Position numbers and translations under genes: made by a program. Positions 8,128 to 17,300 of a stretch of DNA of 64,000 nt are shown here, one piece after another. A model generated the notes under the pieces. The model saw only the letters and a program-made list of their open reading frames with translations, ran no database searches and was not told the origin of the DNA. This stretch comes from Flavobacterium panici (GTDB lineage Bacteria; Bacteroidota; Bacteroidia; Flavobacteriales; Flavobacteriaceae), in the NCBI RefSeq assembly GCF_903819335.1, contig NZ_CAIJDE010000062.1, positions 1-64,000 on the forward strand, given 5' to 3'. Position 1 is the first letter of the stretch; the number at the start of each line of letters is the position of its first letter.

Positions 8128-8742
8128 ATGAATTCCTTATTACTTCCTACGTATTTTCCATCCATTAGCCATTTTGCAGTTATGGCTCAATCTGAGAATA
8201 TAACTTTTGAAATGGAAGATAATTTTCAAAAGCAGACCAATAGAAACAGAACTTACATCTATAGTCCAAACGGAATTCAATTATTAAACATTCCTGTTAA
8301 GCATTCTAAATCTGCACATCAAAAGACAAAAGATGTATTGATTGAAAACGAATTTGACTGGCAGAAACAGCATTTTAAATCCTTAGAAGCCGCTTATAGA
8401 AGTTCGCCGTTCTTTGAGTATTTTGAAGACGATATCGTGCCGATTTTCGAAAAGAAACATACTTTCCTGATGGATTTAAATATGGAAGTTTTTGATACCG
8501 TTACAAAGTGTTTACGAATGAAACTGGAATTTGGTAAAACGGCTGAATATTTTCATGAGGTTGAAAATATATCTGATTTCAGATATTTAGCAAACGGAAA
8601 AAAAGATCAAAATTCTTTCGAAAAATATACTCAGGTTTTTGATGACAAACATGGTTTTATCAACAATTTAAGTGTTTTGGATTTACTTTTTAACGAAGGT
8701 AAGTTTGCAATGGATTATTTAAAAACTCAGAAAATAATCTAA
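8128..8742 (+). CDS. WbqC-like family protein
   Basis: A 204-residue soluble protein. It begins LLPTYFPSISHFAVMAQSE, contains YIYSPNGIQLLNIPVKH and FDWQKQHFKSLEAAYRSSPFFEYFEDD, and so matches the WbqC family. WbqC homologues in other bacteria are linked to O-antigen or sugar-nucleotide clusters, but the reaction is not settled. It follows lepB after a 94-base gap with a hairpin repeat, and its 3' end overlaps the convergent gene at 8739 by four bases. Confidence 0.82.
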   Translation: MNSLLLPTYFPSISHFAVMAQSENITFEMEDNFQKQTNRNRTYIYSPNGIQLLNIPVKHSKSAHQKTKDVLIENEFDWQKQHFKSLEAAYRSSPFFEYFEDDIVPIFEKKHTFLMDLNMEVFDTVTKCLRMKLEFGKTAEYFHEVENISDFRYLANGKKDQNSFEKYTQVFDDKHGFINNLSVLDLLFNEGKFAMDYLKTQKII

Positions 8743-9791
8743 AATTGATCAATTGAAAGTCTGGTCATTATTGGGTAATGATCGGAATTTTCGAAATCAG
8801 AAAAGCTTTCAAACTGCTTTACTTTCATTTTAGTATCGGTGAAAATATAATCAATTCGGGCTGGGTAATACTTAAACTTATAAGTCGCTCCAAAGCCTTC
8901 TCCGGCTTCTTCAAAAGCATCTTTAAGTTTTCCCTTAATATTTCGGTAAACGTATGAAAACGGGCTGTTATTCATGTCTCCACAAATAATAATTGGATAT
9001 TTGCATTTCTTTATATGCTCCTTAAAAATTTCAGCCTGTTCCTGCTGCTGCGTAAAACCTTTACTGATTCGGGCATAAATACGCTGTGATTTCTGTTGGT
9101 TTACTTTATCAATATCATCAGAGATCTCACTTACATCTGGAGAAATTTTAATAGACTGCAGGTGCATATTATAAACACGAATAATATCTTTCCCGCGTTT
9201 AATATCAGCATAAACTACATTATTATCTGATTTAGGAAAAATGATGTTTCCTTCGTCAATAATAGGAAATTTAGAAAAAATGGCCTGACCTGTCTTAACT
9301 TGGTTTCCTTCAATAAAAATATAGCGGTGCGGATACACTTTTAAATCTAAATGCGCCGAGTTTGAATATTCCTGAATACATAAAATATCCGGGTCTTTTT
9401 CATCAATAAAAGTTTTTATATTTTCCGGAATATCATCGCGATCCAGCCATTTAAAGACATTAAAAAGACGCACATTATAACTCATTACAGAGAAATCTCT
9501 TTCGTCCTTCACATATTCTTTAGCAGAGAATTTATAGAATTTGCTGATAAAAGTAATTCCGGTAAGCAAAACCAAACCAGATAAAATAAGGCGTTTTTTG
9601 AACTGAATTGCCCAATATAAAAAGAATAGCCCATTTGCCACAAAAAAGGCCGGCATGAACAAAGTAAGCACCGATAAAAGCGGAAAGCTCTTAGGTGCTA
9701 AAAACGGCAAAATATAGACACTAAATGTGAGCACAGTCAGTACTATATTCAAAAAGAACATTATTTTATTAAACCACGAAAGGTTTTTCAT
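8739..9791 (-). CDS. Membrane-anchored endonuclease/exonuclease/phosphatase-family protein
   Basis: 350 residues. About three hydrophobic helices occupy residues 8-85. The remainder is an endonuclease/exonuclease/phosphatase fold: MSYNVRLFNVF, DPDILCIQEYSN (metal-binding Glu), IICGDMNNSPFS (GD-N motif) and the C-terminal NSDHYPIMTRL with the catalytic Asp-His pair. The fold includes nucleases, sphingomyelinases and lipid phosphatases. The membrane anchor argues for an extracytoplasmic phosphodiesterase rather than DNA repair. It is last in a minus-strand run after two rhomboids and mutL. Confidence 0.85.
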   Translation of the reverse strand: MKNLSWFNKIMFFLNIVLTVLTFSVYILPFLAPKSFPLLSVLTLFMPAFFVANGLFFLYWAIQFKKRLILSGLVLLTGITFISKFYKFSAKEYVKDERDFSVMSYNVRLFNVFKWLDRDDIPENIKTFIDEKDPDILCIQEYSNSAHLDLKVYPHRYIFIEGNQVKTGQAIFSKFPIIDEGNIIFPKSDNNVVYADIKRGKDIIRVYNMHLQSIKISPDVSEISDDIDKVNQQKSQRIYARISKGFTQQQEQAEIFKEHIKKCKYPIIICGDMNNSPFSYVYRNIKGKLKDAFEEAGEGFGATYKFKYYPARIDYIFTDTKMKVKQFESFSDFENSDHYPIMTRLSIDQF

Positions 9792-9807
9792 ATTTTCTTG
9801 CTAAGGA

Positions 9808-10671
9808 TTATTTTCCTGCTTTAAATAAAAACTCTTTTTCTTCTTTTGTCAGGCAATCATATCCAGACTGACTGATTTTATCTAAGATCTCATCAATTTG
9901 CTGCTGCGTTTTGTCTTTTGTAACAATTCTTGATGTCGCTTTTTCTGTAGGTTTTTTGTAATTTTTATGAACTTTTGTAAATGGGGTCGTTGGGGATTTT
10001 CTAAAAAGATTAGCAAAGAAATCTAATATTCTAGAAACAATAATACTTAAATCTGTTCCGTTTTGAAGCAGTTTAATAAAGATGAAACCAAAAAATGCTC
10101 CGGCTAAATGCGAAATATGTCCACCCATATTTTCAAGGCGCAGCTGCATTAAATCTAAAAGTAAGATTACACCTGTAATATGCCAGAGTTTGACATTTCC
10201 AAAAAGAAATAACCTAACATTCATTAAAGGCTGATAAGTTGTTGCAGCAACTAAAATTGCCATAATAGCGGCCGATGCGCCAACTATTGAAGCAGAAGTT
10301 CCTAAAACATAAAAACTCAAGGCAAATACAATTCCTGAAAAAATTGCGCCTAAAATATATAATCCTAAGTATTGTTTTTGAGTAAAGAAGGTCAGGAATA
10401 AATTGCTTGCAAAGTTTAAAACCATCATATTAAATAACAAATGCAAAAATCCGAAATGAAAAAATGCATACGTTAAAAATGTCCAGGGCTTAAACACGAA
10501 AACCTGAGGATCTGATGATAATGCAAGCCAATTTGGAAAAACAAACTGACCGGTAGAAAACTGATAGAAAAAAATTAGGGAAATAAGAAAACAAGCGATG
10601 TTCCAATAAATAACCTGCATCGCAATGCCGCCCAATTTATATTGAAGTTTTAAATCGTCAAGAATATTCAT
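9808..10671 (-). CDS. Rhomboid family intramembrane serine protease
   Basis: 287 residues with about six membrane helices. The catalytic serine lies in VGASAAIMAIL and the partner histidine in GGHISHLAGAFFGF, matching rhomboid helices 4 and 6. The first conserved His region is HFGFLHLLFNMMVL. After the last helix come about 75 hydrophilic residues ending ISQSGYDCLTKEEKEFLFKA, a tail common in Bacteroidetes rhomboids. Rhomboids cut membrane proteins inside the bilayer. The gene follows a second rhomboid with a 45-base gap; the pair may act in sequence or on different substrates, which are unknown. Confidence 0.9.
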   Translation of the reverse strand: MNILDDLKLQYKLGGIAMQVIYWNIACFLISLIFFYQFSTGQFVFPNWLALSSDPQVFVFKPWTFLTYAFFHFGFLHLLFNMMVLNFASNLFLTFFTQKQYLGLYILGAIFSGIVFALSFYVLGTSASIVGASAAIMAILVAATTYQPLMNVRLFLFGNVKLWHITGVILLLDLMQLRLENMGGHISHLAGAFFGFIFIKLLQNGTDLSIIVSRILDFFANLFRKSPTTPFTKVHKNYKKPTEKATSRIVTKDKTQQQIDEILDKISQSGYDCLTKEEKEFLFKAGK

Positions 10672-10716
10672 AAAGTCTTCTTTTGGTTTTTAAATTTAAT
10701 CAATTAAAGTTAAAAA

Positions 10717-11466
10717 TTAATTCCATCGATTGTTATTAAACTGATTTTTTTTCCAGTACCACATAATCAAAAATCCAAACAAAGCTCCACCAATATGAGC
10801 ATAATGAGCTATTCCAGAATCTATTCCCATAAAAGAACTTCCAAAAATCCCAAAAAAACCATCAAATAAAAGCATATAAATTGGTACAAAATATTTCGCT
10901 TTTATCGGAATAGGTATAAACAAAATTCCAAGTTCTGCATTAGGAAACATAAAAGTAAATGCTACCAGTAAACCGTAAATAGCACCAGATGCTCCTACAA
11001 CAGTTCCCAAATAGGCATTGGTGAAATGCTTAAATTCTGAAGCTGTCAAAATCTGCTCCCATCTTGTATCTATTCTTCCACTATTTAATAGATTAAGAAT
11101 ATCAGCTTTTTGATAACCATTTGCCAATAAAATATTTAAACTATCCTGATAAAAATAATAATTAACAGCAAAATTTACTAAAGCAGCTCCCAGTCCGCAA
11201 GAGATATAGAAAAACAAAAACTTCTTTGCTCCCCAAAAATGCTCTAATGTTGACCCAAATGAATACAATGCGAACATATTGAATGCAATATGAGCAAATC
11301 CGCCATGCATAAACATATGTGTTATAGGCTGCCAAACTTTAAATCCTGGGTTTTCCGGAAAAAAGAGCGCAAAATATTCGTAAGAAACTGGCACTAACTG
11401 AGCGCCAATAAAAAATATAATGTTAATAATTAGCAGTTGTTTAACTACTGGAGTCATATTCATCAT
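10717..11466 (-). CDS. Rhomboid family intramembrane serine protease
   Basis: 249 residues, six predicted membrane helices. GASGAIYGLL carries the catalytic serine and AHYAHIGGALFGF the histidine; HMFMHGGFAHIAFNMFALYSFG is the conserved helix 2 region. It lacks the long C-terminal tail of its neighbour. An insert of about 45 residues lies before the catalytic serine helix (NILLANGYQKADILNLLNSG). The start overlaps the end of mutL by four bases (ATGA type), so it is probably translated from the same mRNA as mutL. Confidence 0.92.
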   Translation of the reverse strand: MMNMTPVVKQLLIINIIFFIGAQLVPVSYEYFALFFPENPGFKVWQPITHMFMHGGFAHIAFNMFALYSFGSTLEHFWGAKKFLFFYISCGLGAALVNFAVNYYFYQDSLNILLANGYQKADILNLLNSGRIDTRWEQILTASEFKHFTNAYLGTVVGASGAIYGLLVAFTFMFPNAELGILFIPIPIKAKYFVPIYMLLFDGFFGIFGSSFMGIDSGIAHYAHIGGALFGFLIMWYWKKNQFNNNRWN

Positions 11467-13391
11467 AAGGCAAACTTTTTATCTATATCTTCAACACGCA
11501 TAGTGATGAAGGTTGGTTTTTGAAAAGGTGAAATATTAGGATCTTTGCAAGCAAACAAACCGTTTACTAAATTGTCTTGTTCTTTTTCAGTTAAATAAGA
11601 TCCTGTTTTAACCGCTAAACTTTTAGCCATCGATTTGGCGATAGTATCATTTTGACTGTAACTGCTTGCCGGAATTCCGTCTTGCAAATCGCTTAGTAAT
11701 TGTTCAATTACAAGAGAAACTTCACTTTCGGTAATGTTTACCGGAATTCCCGAAATTACAATATGATCTGTTTTGGCTTCTTCAAAAATAAATCCGGTTG
11801 TTTCTAACGAAGGTTTTAATTCTTCGATTAACTTCATTTCTGTAGAAGAATAAAATAAATCTAAAGGAAAAAGCAATTTCTGACTTGAAGCTTGATTCAC
11901 AGTCATGTTTAACAAAAATTGTTCGTATAAAATACGTTGATGTGCGCGCTGCTGATCAACGATTATCATTCCTGATTTTATTGGCGAAACAATATATTTT
12001 TTATGAATTTGATACGTTTTCTGAGTTGCCTGTTCCACCTCATCATCATTAAATAAAGAGGAAGTTACTTCTTCATTTTCGAATGTAAATGGTGAACTTT
12101 CGATACTTTCAGCATTTTCTACATCTAAACCAACATACAAACTCTCCCAGCTTACCGTTGGTTCTACTCTTTTTGAGTAGCCAGAATAAGACGAAGATGA
12201 ATTTGAAGAGGAAGAAGATCCAGAGCTATAACCAGAACTTGATCCTGAACCCGCTTTTGCATAATGCTGATTGGTTTTATCATCTGTAAACGGATTAAAG
12301 GTTCCATCAACCTGAATTGTTGGCACTTCTGCTTCTACATCTTTATAATGATAAGGTGTATCTAAATTTGAATCTCTGTCAAAATCTAAAACCGGAGCGA
12401 CATTAAACTGCCCTAAACTATGTTTAATCGAAGCTCTTAAAATAGCATATAAGGCTTGTTCATCATCAAACTTAATTTCGGTTTTTGTGGGGTGAATGTT
12501 GATATCGATTGTATTTGGCGGCACTTGCAGGTATAAGAAATAACTTGGTTGAGAACCATCTTTCAAAAGTCCGTCGTAAGCAGCCATAACCGCATGATGC
12601 AGATAACCGCTTTTAATGAAACGATCGTTTACAAAAAAGAATTGTTCGCCCCTATTTTTCTTGGCAAACTCTGGTTTACAAACAAATCCCTGAACATTTA
12701 TAATTTCTGTATCTTCATTTACAGGAACTAATTTTTCATTGGTTTTACCAGACATAATCCCAACAATACGCTGGCGATAACCTGCTGCGGGAAGATTATA
12801 CAATTCGCTTCCGTTATGATAAAAACTAAAATGAATATTTGGATGCGCCAACGCCACACGCTGAAATTCATCCATTACATGGCGAAATTCAACTGTATCT
12901 GATTTTAAGAAATTACGACGTGCCGGAATATTAAAAAACAGATTTTTAACAGCAAATGATGTTCCTTTTGGCAAAACAGCCACTTCCTGCGAAACAAATT
13001 TACTTCCCTCGATAATAATATGCGTTCCGAGTTCGTCTTGTTCTTGTTTTGTTTTCATTTCCATGTGCGCGATTGCCGCAATAGAAGCCAATGCTTCGCC
13101 GCGAAAACCTTTGGTAGCAAGTGAAAATAAATCTTCGGCCTGACGAATTTTTGATGTAGCGTGACGTTCAAAACACAAACGTGCATCTGTAACGGTCATT
13201 CCTACACCATTATCAATAACCTGAACTAATGATTTTCCGGCGTCTTTTATAATCAATTTAATATCAGTTGCTTTTGCATCAACAGCATTTTCTAACAGCT
13301 CTTTTACGACTGAAGCGGGTCTTTGAACCACTTCTCCAGCAGCAATTTGGTTAGCAACGTGATCAGGAAGTAATTGAATAATACTCGACAT
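11463..13391 (-). CDS. mutL: DNA mismatch repair protein MutL
   Basis: 642 residues. The N-terminal GHKL ATPase is complete: ELLENAVDA (Mg-binding Asn), DNGVGM at about 60-65, KGFRGEALASIA near 94-105, and NIHPTKTEIKF. A serine-rich linker (about 381-405) joins the C-terminal dimerisation domain. The expected endonuclease motif DQHA-x2-E-x4-E appears as DQQRAHQRILYE at 479-490: the His, Ala and first Glu are replaced. The protein may therefore lack strand-nicking activity, or use a variant site. It couples MutS mismatch recognition to repair. The downstream rhomboid overlaps it by four bases. Confidence 0.96.
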   Translation of the reverse strand: MSSIIQLLPDHVANQIAAGEVVQRPASVVKELLENAVDAKATDIKLIIKDAGKSLVQVIDNGVGMTVTDARLCFERHATSKIRQAEDLFSLATKGFRGEALASIAAIAHMEMKTKQEQDELGTHIIIEGSKFVSQEVAVLPKGTSFAVKNLFFNIPARRNFLKSDTVEFRHVMDEFQRVALAHPNIHFSFYHNGSELYNLPAAGYRQRIVGIMSGKTNEKLVPVNEDTEIINVQGFVCKPEFAKKNRGEQFFFVNDRFIKSGYLHHAVMAAYDGLLKDGSQPSYFLYLQVPPNTIDINIHPTKTEIKFDDEQALYAILRASIKHSLGQFNVAPVLDFDRDSNLDTPYHYKDVEAEVPTIQVDGTFNPFTDDKTNQHYAKAGSGSSSGYSSGSSSSSNSSSSYSGYSKRVEPTVSWESLYVGLDVENAESIESSPFTFENEEVTSSLFNDDEVEQATQKTYQIHKKYIVSPIKSGMIIVDQQRAHQRILYEQFLLNMTVNQASSQKLLFPLDLFYSSTEMKLIEELKPSLETTGFIFEEAKTDHIVISGIPVNITESEVSLVIEQLLSDLQDGIPASSYSQNDTIAKSMAKSLAVKTGSYLTEKEQDNLVNGLFACKDPNISPFQKPTFITMRVEDIDKKFAL

Positions 13392-13395
13392 TGAA

Positions 13396-13443
13396 AATTT
13401 TAGATTGTAGATTAACGATTTAAGATTTTTGATTTAAATCTAA
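13396..13443. repeat. Intergenic AATCTAAAAT word repeat upstream of mutL
   Basis: The 5' leader of mutL contains imperfect inverted copies of TAGATT/AAATCTTAAATC words like those at 14150-14217, 38072-38105 and 38517-38552. Confidence 0.45.
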
Positions 13444-13454
13444 ACCAAGCAGCA

Positions 13455-13462
13455 CAAATTTA
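13455..13462 (-). promoter_or_regulatory. Candidate -7 element for mutL
   Basis: Read on the minus strand, TAAATTTG fits the Bacteroidetes -7 consensus TAnnTTTG, about 65 bases before the mutL start. No good TTG is seen 17-20 bases further upstream. Confidence 0.35.
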
Positions 13463-13509
13463 GTGAATTTCTACTGGCTTTTTGAATATGTGAAATCATA
13501 AAAAAAACA

Positions 13510-13543
13510 AAAAACCTATACTATTGTGACACAGTATAGGTTT
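13510..13543 (-). terminator. Terminator of ribH
   Basis: AAAACCTATACT and AGTATAGGTTTT form a perfect 12-base-pair stem. On the minus strand a T-rich run follows, 25 bases past the ribH stop codon. Confidence 0.75.
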
Positions 13544-13568
13544 TAATATTTTTAAAACAAATGTGTTT

Positions 13569-14141
13569 TTACTCGTTCTCTATTTTTCTTGGAGAATCTT
13601 CTATTTGAAGTGCGCCAGAAGTTAATAAAGGCTGATTGAAAGCGTGTGAGATAGAGGCCTGCTGACGAATATACGCCATTTTTATGGCAGCAATTGCAGC
13701 TTCGGTTCCTTTGTTCCCGTGAGCACCGCCGCTTCTGTCAATAGACTGCTGCATGTTATTATCTGTTAAAACACAAAAAATAACCGGAATATCAGTTTGA
13801 ACATTCAAATCTTTAATTCCCTGCGTTACACCTTCACAAACAAAATCAAAGTGTTTTGTTTCTCCTTGAATTACACATCCAATTACGATTACTGCATCAA
13901 CATTTTGTGTCTGCAGCATTTTTTTTGCACCATAAATAAGCTCAAAACTCCCCGGTACATTCCAGCGAATAATTTGCTGCGCAGGAACATCACAATCAAC
14001 AAGTGCGTCAAAAGCGCCATTGTAAAGTCCTTCTGTTATAACATCGTTCCACTCAGAAACAACAATCCCAAATCGAAAGTCTTTCGCATTTGGGATTGTG
14101 TTTTTATCGTATTCTGATAAATTTTTATTTTCGGTAGCCAT
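13569..14141 (-). CDS. ribH: 6,7-dimethyl-8-ribityllumazine synthase
   Basis: 190 residues, with an extra C-terminal tail of about 25 residues beyond the usual 155-residue core. The core shows FGIVVSEWNDVITEGLYNGAFDAL, VPGSFELIYGAKKM, VIGCVIQGETKHFDFVC (with the catalytic His region) and TDNNMQQSIDRSGG. The enzyme condenses the ribityl uracil intermediate with dihydroxybutanone phosphate to give the riboflavin precursor, usually as a 60-subunit shell. The upstream neighbour is a TPR protein on the same strand; the gap holds a hairpin repeat. Confidence 0.95.
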   Translation of the reverse strand: MATENKNLSEYDKNTIPNAKDFRFGIVVSEWNDVITEGLYNGAFDALVDCDVPAQQIIRWNVPGSFELIYGAKKMLQTQNVDAVIVIGCVIQGETKHFDFVCEGVTQGIKDLNVQTDIPVIFCVLTDNNMQQSIDRSGGAHGNKGTEAAIAAIKMAYIRQQASISHAFNQPLLTSGALQIEDSPRKIENE

Positions 14142-14149
14142 CTTTTATA

Positions 14150-14217
14150 TTTAAGATTTTAGAATTTTGATTTCAGATTGTAAAAATACAAATCTAAAAT
14201 CTAAAATCTGAACTCTA
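14150..14217. repeat. Intergenic hairpin of the AATCTAAAATCTGA word family
   Basis: Arms TTTAAGATTTTAGAATTTTG and CAAATCTAAAATCTAAAATC face each other around a short centre containing a second small pairing. Related words recur at 13396-13443, 38072-38105 and 38517-38552. Confidence 0.55.
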
Positions 14218-14226
14218 GAAATTTTA

Positions 14227-15006
14227 TTATTGCGCTAATCCAATCAAGGCATCAACAGCACCAGCTTCTGGAGTTGCATCGAAGTTGTCTTTAATATCGT
14301 TTAGATATTTTAAAGCGTCTTCTTTTTGACCTAAAGCGATAGCCGTTTTAGCAGCTTTTAGCAAGAAACGAGGTGTTGTAAAATCGTTTTTGTTAGCTTC
14401 AGCAGCTTTTACATAATAATCTAAAGCTTCTTTTTGATTGTTTTTTTGAGAGTAAGCGTCTCCAATTGCTCCTTTTGATAAAGCACTTAAGATTAAATCA
14501 TCTGATTTAAATTCTCCTAAATACTTAATAGCATCGTCAAATTTACCCGTATTTAAATATGCCATACCAGCATAGTAATTTGCTAAATTTCCAGCGTCAG
14601 TTCCAGAATATTCGTCAGCGATTTTCACAAATCCAAATTTACCTTCAGATCCGTTTAATGCTAATTTATATAATGAATCACTTGCAACACCATCAACAGC
14701 TTTTTGAAAGTTCTGTTGTGCAACAAACATTTCGTTTGCAGCTTCGTCTTGTTTAGGATTTTCAATAAATTTTTGGTAAGCCAAATAACCAATAGTAGCA
14801 ACTGCAATACCAGCAACTAAACCAATAATGATTTTTTGATTTTTAGCAACCCAATCCTCAGTTCTTGAAGCAGTTTCGTCTAATTTAGAAAAAACACCAG
14901 CTGTTGTGCTGTCTTTTTCGTCAATGATTACCTGTTGTTCTTCATTTACTTCTTTAACTTCCTTCTCTTTTGGTGCTTTATATCCTCTTTTATTGTAAGT
15001 AGCCAT
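14227..15006 (-). CDS. YfgM-like tetratricopeptide membrane protein
   Basis: 259 residues: a charged cytoplasmic N-terminus (about 1-58), one membrane helix (IIIGLVAGIAVATIGYLAYQ, about 59-78) and a periplasmic domain of TPR-type helical pairs. Examples are DAGNLANYYAGMAYLNTGKF and AIGDAYSQKNNQKEALDYY. The layout matches YfgM, which in E. coli assists periplasmic chaperones near the Sec translocon and is a target of regulated proteolysis. In this window it precedes ribH rather than hisS or bamB. Function is inferred from architecture only. Confidence 0.8.
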   Translation of the reverse strand: MATYNKRGYKAPKEKEVKEVNEEQQVIIDEKDSTTAGVFSKLDETASRTEDWVAKNQKIIIGLVAGIAVATIGYLAYQKFIENPKQDEAANEMFVAQQNFQKAVDGVASDSLYKLALNGSEGKFGFVKIADEYSGTDAGNLANYYAGMAYLNTGKFDDAIKYLGEFKSDDLILSALSKGAIGDAYSQKNNQKEALDYYVKAAEANKNDFTTPRFLLKAAKTAIALGQKEDALKYLNDIKDNFDATPEAGAVDALIGLAQ

Positions 15007-15028
15007 TTAAAATTAATTTAGTGAACGG

Positions 15029-15036
15029 CAAAAATA
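15029..15036 (-). promoter_or_regulatory. Candidate -7 element for the YfgM-like gene
   Basis: Minus-strand TATTTTTG matches TAnnTTTG, 23 bases before the start codon. No clear -33 TTG. Confidence 0.35.
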
Positions 15037-15397
15037 AAATTTTTCTTGAAACTGTGGCATAAAAAATCAAATTTATCACTATTTTAAAACAAATATTTTT
15101 AATAACGCTAACTCCTTTCGCATCAGCATCAAAATAAATCAACTTGAAACGTACCAAAAGTCCTTTATATCGATAATTTTCGATAATTTGCACTCTCAAA
15201 TTTTTGATGATTTTAAATACCACTTTTTTGGGCTAAACTATTTTTTCGCCACTGATTTCAGGGATTTACACAGATTAAAAAGCCTCAGCAAAAAATCTTT
15301 TTAATCATTTTATCCCGATAGCTATCGGGAGTGGCAGAAAAAAAGTTAAAGAGTTAATAAAAAAACATCAAATTTTACTTTTTATAGTTTCTTAAAA
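15037..15397. other. Gene-free stretch before recF
   Basis: No credible open frame. It holds a GCCACTGATTTCAGGG word (15249-15264) of the flavobacterial repeat type, a perfect 10-base inverted repeat GATTAAAAAG/CTTTTTAATC (15273-15282 and 15297-15306), and a 16-18-base palindrome at 15313-15330. The recF promoter should lie near the right end but no consensus match stands out. Confidence 0.5.
15313..15330. repeat. 18-base palindrome TCCCGATAGCTATCGGGA
   Basis: Perfect palindrome, followed by GTGGCAG. It differs from the one at 78-95 only at the two inner A/T positions. Both sit outside genes. Such short palindromes recur in flavobacterial genomes as far as I recall; role unknown. Confidence 0.55.
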
Positions 15398-16477
15398 ATG
15401 CATTTAAACAAAATTTCTTTATTCAATTATAAAAATTTCGCTGAAGCCAGTTTTGATTTCGACATCAAGATCAATTGTTTTGTTGGAAAAAACGGAATTG
15501 GAAAAACCAATGTTCTGGATGCCATTTATCATTTGGCTTACGGAAAAAGTTATTTTAATCCGCTGGCGGTTCAAAATATCAAACATGGAGAAGAATTTTT
15601 TGTTATTGATGCCGAATTAGAAAAAAACGACAGAACAGAACAAATTGTCTGCAGTTTAAAGAAAGGTCAAAAGAAGGTTTTAAAAAGAAACGGAAAGGCT
15701 TATGATAAATTCTCCGATCATATTGGTTTTATTCCGCTGGTAATTATTTCTCCGGCCGACCGCGATTTAATTGTAGAAGGAAGTGAAACACGCCGTAAAT
15801 TTATGGACAGTGTTATTTCGCAGTTAGATTCGACTTATCTGCATCAGCTTATTCAATATCAAAAAGTCATTGTACAGCGAAATGCGCTTTTGAAATATTT
15901 TGCACTCAATCATACTTTTGATAACGATACCTTATCTATATATAATGAGCAGTTAAATGAATACGGAAAATCGATTTTTGAAAAGAGAAAGGATTTCCTG
16001 GAACAATTTATACCTATATTTAATATACATCATCAAACTATAACCGGATCTGAAGAAACGGTTCAGCTGGTTTACGAAAGTCATTTGTTTGAAAAAGATT
16101 TATTGACCCTTTTACAGGAAAATATCAATAAAGACCGAGCTTTACATTATACAACTTCTGGAGTTCATAAAGATGATTTATCTTTTGAAATTGATTCTCA
16201 TCCCATAAAAAAATTCGGCTCGCAGGGACAGCAAAAATCCTTTTTAATTGCGTTGAAACTGGCTCAGTTTGAGTTTCTAAAAAAGCAAAGCGGTGTAAAA
16301 CCTATTTTACTTTTTGATGATATTTTTGATAAACTGGACGAAACACGTGTTGCCAAAATTGTCGAAATGGTAAATAGTGAAACTTTTGGACAGCTTTTTA
16401 TTTCAGATACACATCCGGAAAGAACCGAAGCGATTGTAAAATCGACGCATCAAACTTATAAGATATTTAATTTGTAA
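15398..16477 (+). CDS. recF: DNA replication and repair protein RecF
   Basis: 359 residues, standard length. Walker A is GKNGIGKT at 30-37; the ABC signature is the FGSQGQQKS segment near 268; Walker B is ILLFDDIFDKLD, followed by the D-loop and a switch histidine in ISDTHPERT. RecF is an SMC-like ATPase that, with RecO and RecR, loads RecA at single-strand gaps. The gene is not beside dnaA/dnaN/gyrB here, as is normal in Bacteroidetes. The next gene follows after 135 bases containing a large palindromic repeat. Confidence 0.95.
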   Translation: MHLNKISLFNYKNFAEASFDFDIKINCFVGKNGIGKTNVLDAIYHLAYGKSYFNPLAVQNIKHGEEFFVIDAELEKNDRTEQIVCSLKKGQKKVLKRNGKAYDKFSDHIGFIPLVIISPADRDLIVEGSETRRKFMDSVISQLDSTYLHQLIQYQKVIVQRNALLKYFALNHTFDNDTLSIYNEQLNEYGKSIFEKRKDFLEQFIPIFNIHHQTITGSEETVQLVYESHLFEKDLLTLLQENINKDRALHYTTSGVHKDDLSFEIDSHPIKKFGSQGQQKSFLIALKLAQFEFLKKQSGVKPILLFDDIFDKLDETRVAKIVEMVNSETFGQLFISDTHPERTEAIVKSTHQTYKIFNL

Positions 16478-16483
16478 AGTTTT

Positions 16484-16583
16484 TTGCCACTAATTCCACG
16501 AATTTTCACGAATCAAAACTTTGTCAAAGTTGAGCGATAAGCAATTAAAAAATTAGTGTAAATTCGTGTAATTACTGGCGAAC
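16484..16583. repeat. Intergenic hairpin of the GCCACGAATT word family
   Basis: GCCACTAATTCCACGAATTT at 16486-16505 faces the inverted copy ending AATTACTGGC at 16579. Arms are about 30 bases, imperfect, with a 35-base centre. Sister copies are at 17301-17364 and 37044-37135. Confidence 0.65.
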
Positions 16584-16612
16584 TTAAAACAACTGCAATA
16601 AAAACACATAAT

Positions 16613-17293
16613 ATGCTTACGAAAGAATCATTGCAATTTTTAGACGATTTAAAAAAGAACAACAATAGAGACTGGTTTCAGGACAATAAAAAACGTTATG
16701 AAATCTTCAAAAAAGATTATCATCAATTAGTGAGCGATTTTCTGGACGTAATGAAACCGCTTGATCCTTCGCTGGAATTATTGGAGGTTAAAAATTGTAC
16801 GTTTAGAATTAACCGGGACATTCGATTCTCTAAAGACAAATCTCCTTATAAAGCGCACTTAGGCGTTTGGATGTCGGCTGGCGCAAAAGGCGCAAATCGT
16901 TCGGGATATTATGTTCATATTGAAAAAGGGGCTAGTTTTATAGCGGGCGGATTTTATTCGCCTGAAGCGGAAGATTTGAAAAAAGTCCGTAAGGAAATTG
17001 CCTTTTTTTATGACGATTTAGAAGCTATTTTGACGGATAAAAATTTCAAAAAAGAATTTGGAAGTTTAGATGTAAACGAAAATAATTCTCTTAAAGGTAT
17101 GCCGAGAGGTTATGAAAAAGATCATCCGGCAATTGAATTTCTAAAACTGAAAAGTTTTACTGCGACTCAAAAATATGATATTTCTGAAGTGACTCAAAAA
17201 GATTTCGTTTCAAAAATGAGCAAAAAACTGATTGCTTTAAAACCTTTAAACGAATTCATAAATCGTGCTTTAGAAACCGATGAAGAGTTCTAA
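16613..17293 (+). CDS. DUF2461 family protein
   Basis: 226 residues. It opens with LTKESLQFLDDLKKNNNRDWF and carries NCTFRINRDIRFSKDKSPYK, HLGVWMSAGAKG and GGFYSPEAEDLKKVRKEI, which together identify the DUF2461 (TIGR02453) family. No signal peptide or membrane segment. The function of the family is not known to me. Palindromic repeats of the same family flank the gene on both sides. Confidence 0.88.
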   Translation: MLTKESLQFLDDLKKNNNRDWFQDNKKRYEIFKKDYHQLVSDFLDVMKPLDPSLELLEVKNCTFRINRDIRFSKDKSPYKAHLGVWMSAGAKGANRSGYYVHIEKGASFIAGGFYSPEAEDLKKVRKEIAFFYDDLEAILTDKNFKKEFGSLDVNENNSLKGMPRGYEKDHPAIEFLKLKSFTATQKYDISEVTQKDFVSKMSKKLIALKPLNEFINRALETDEEF

Positions 17294-17300
17294 AATTTTA

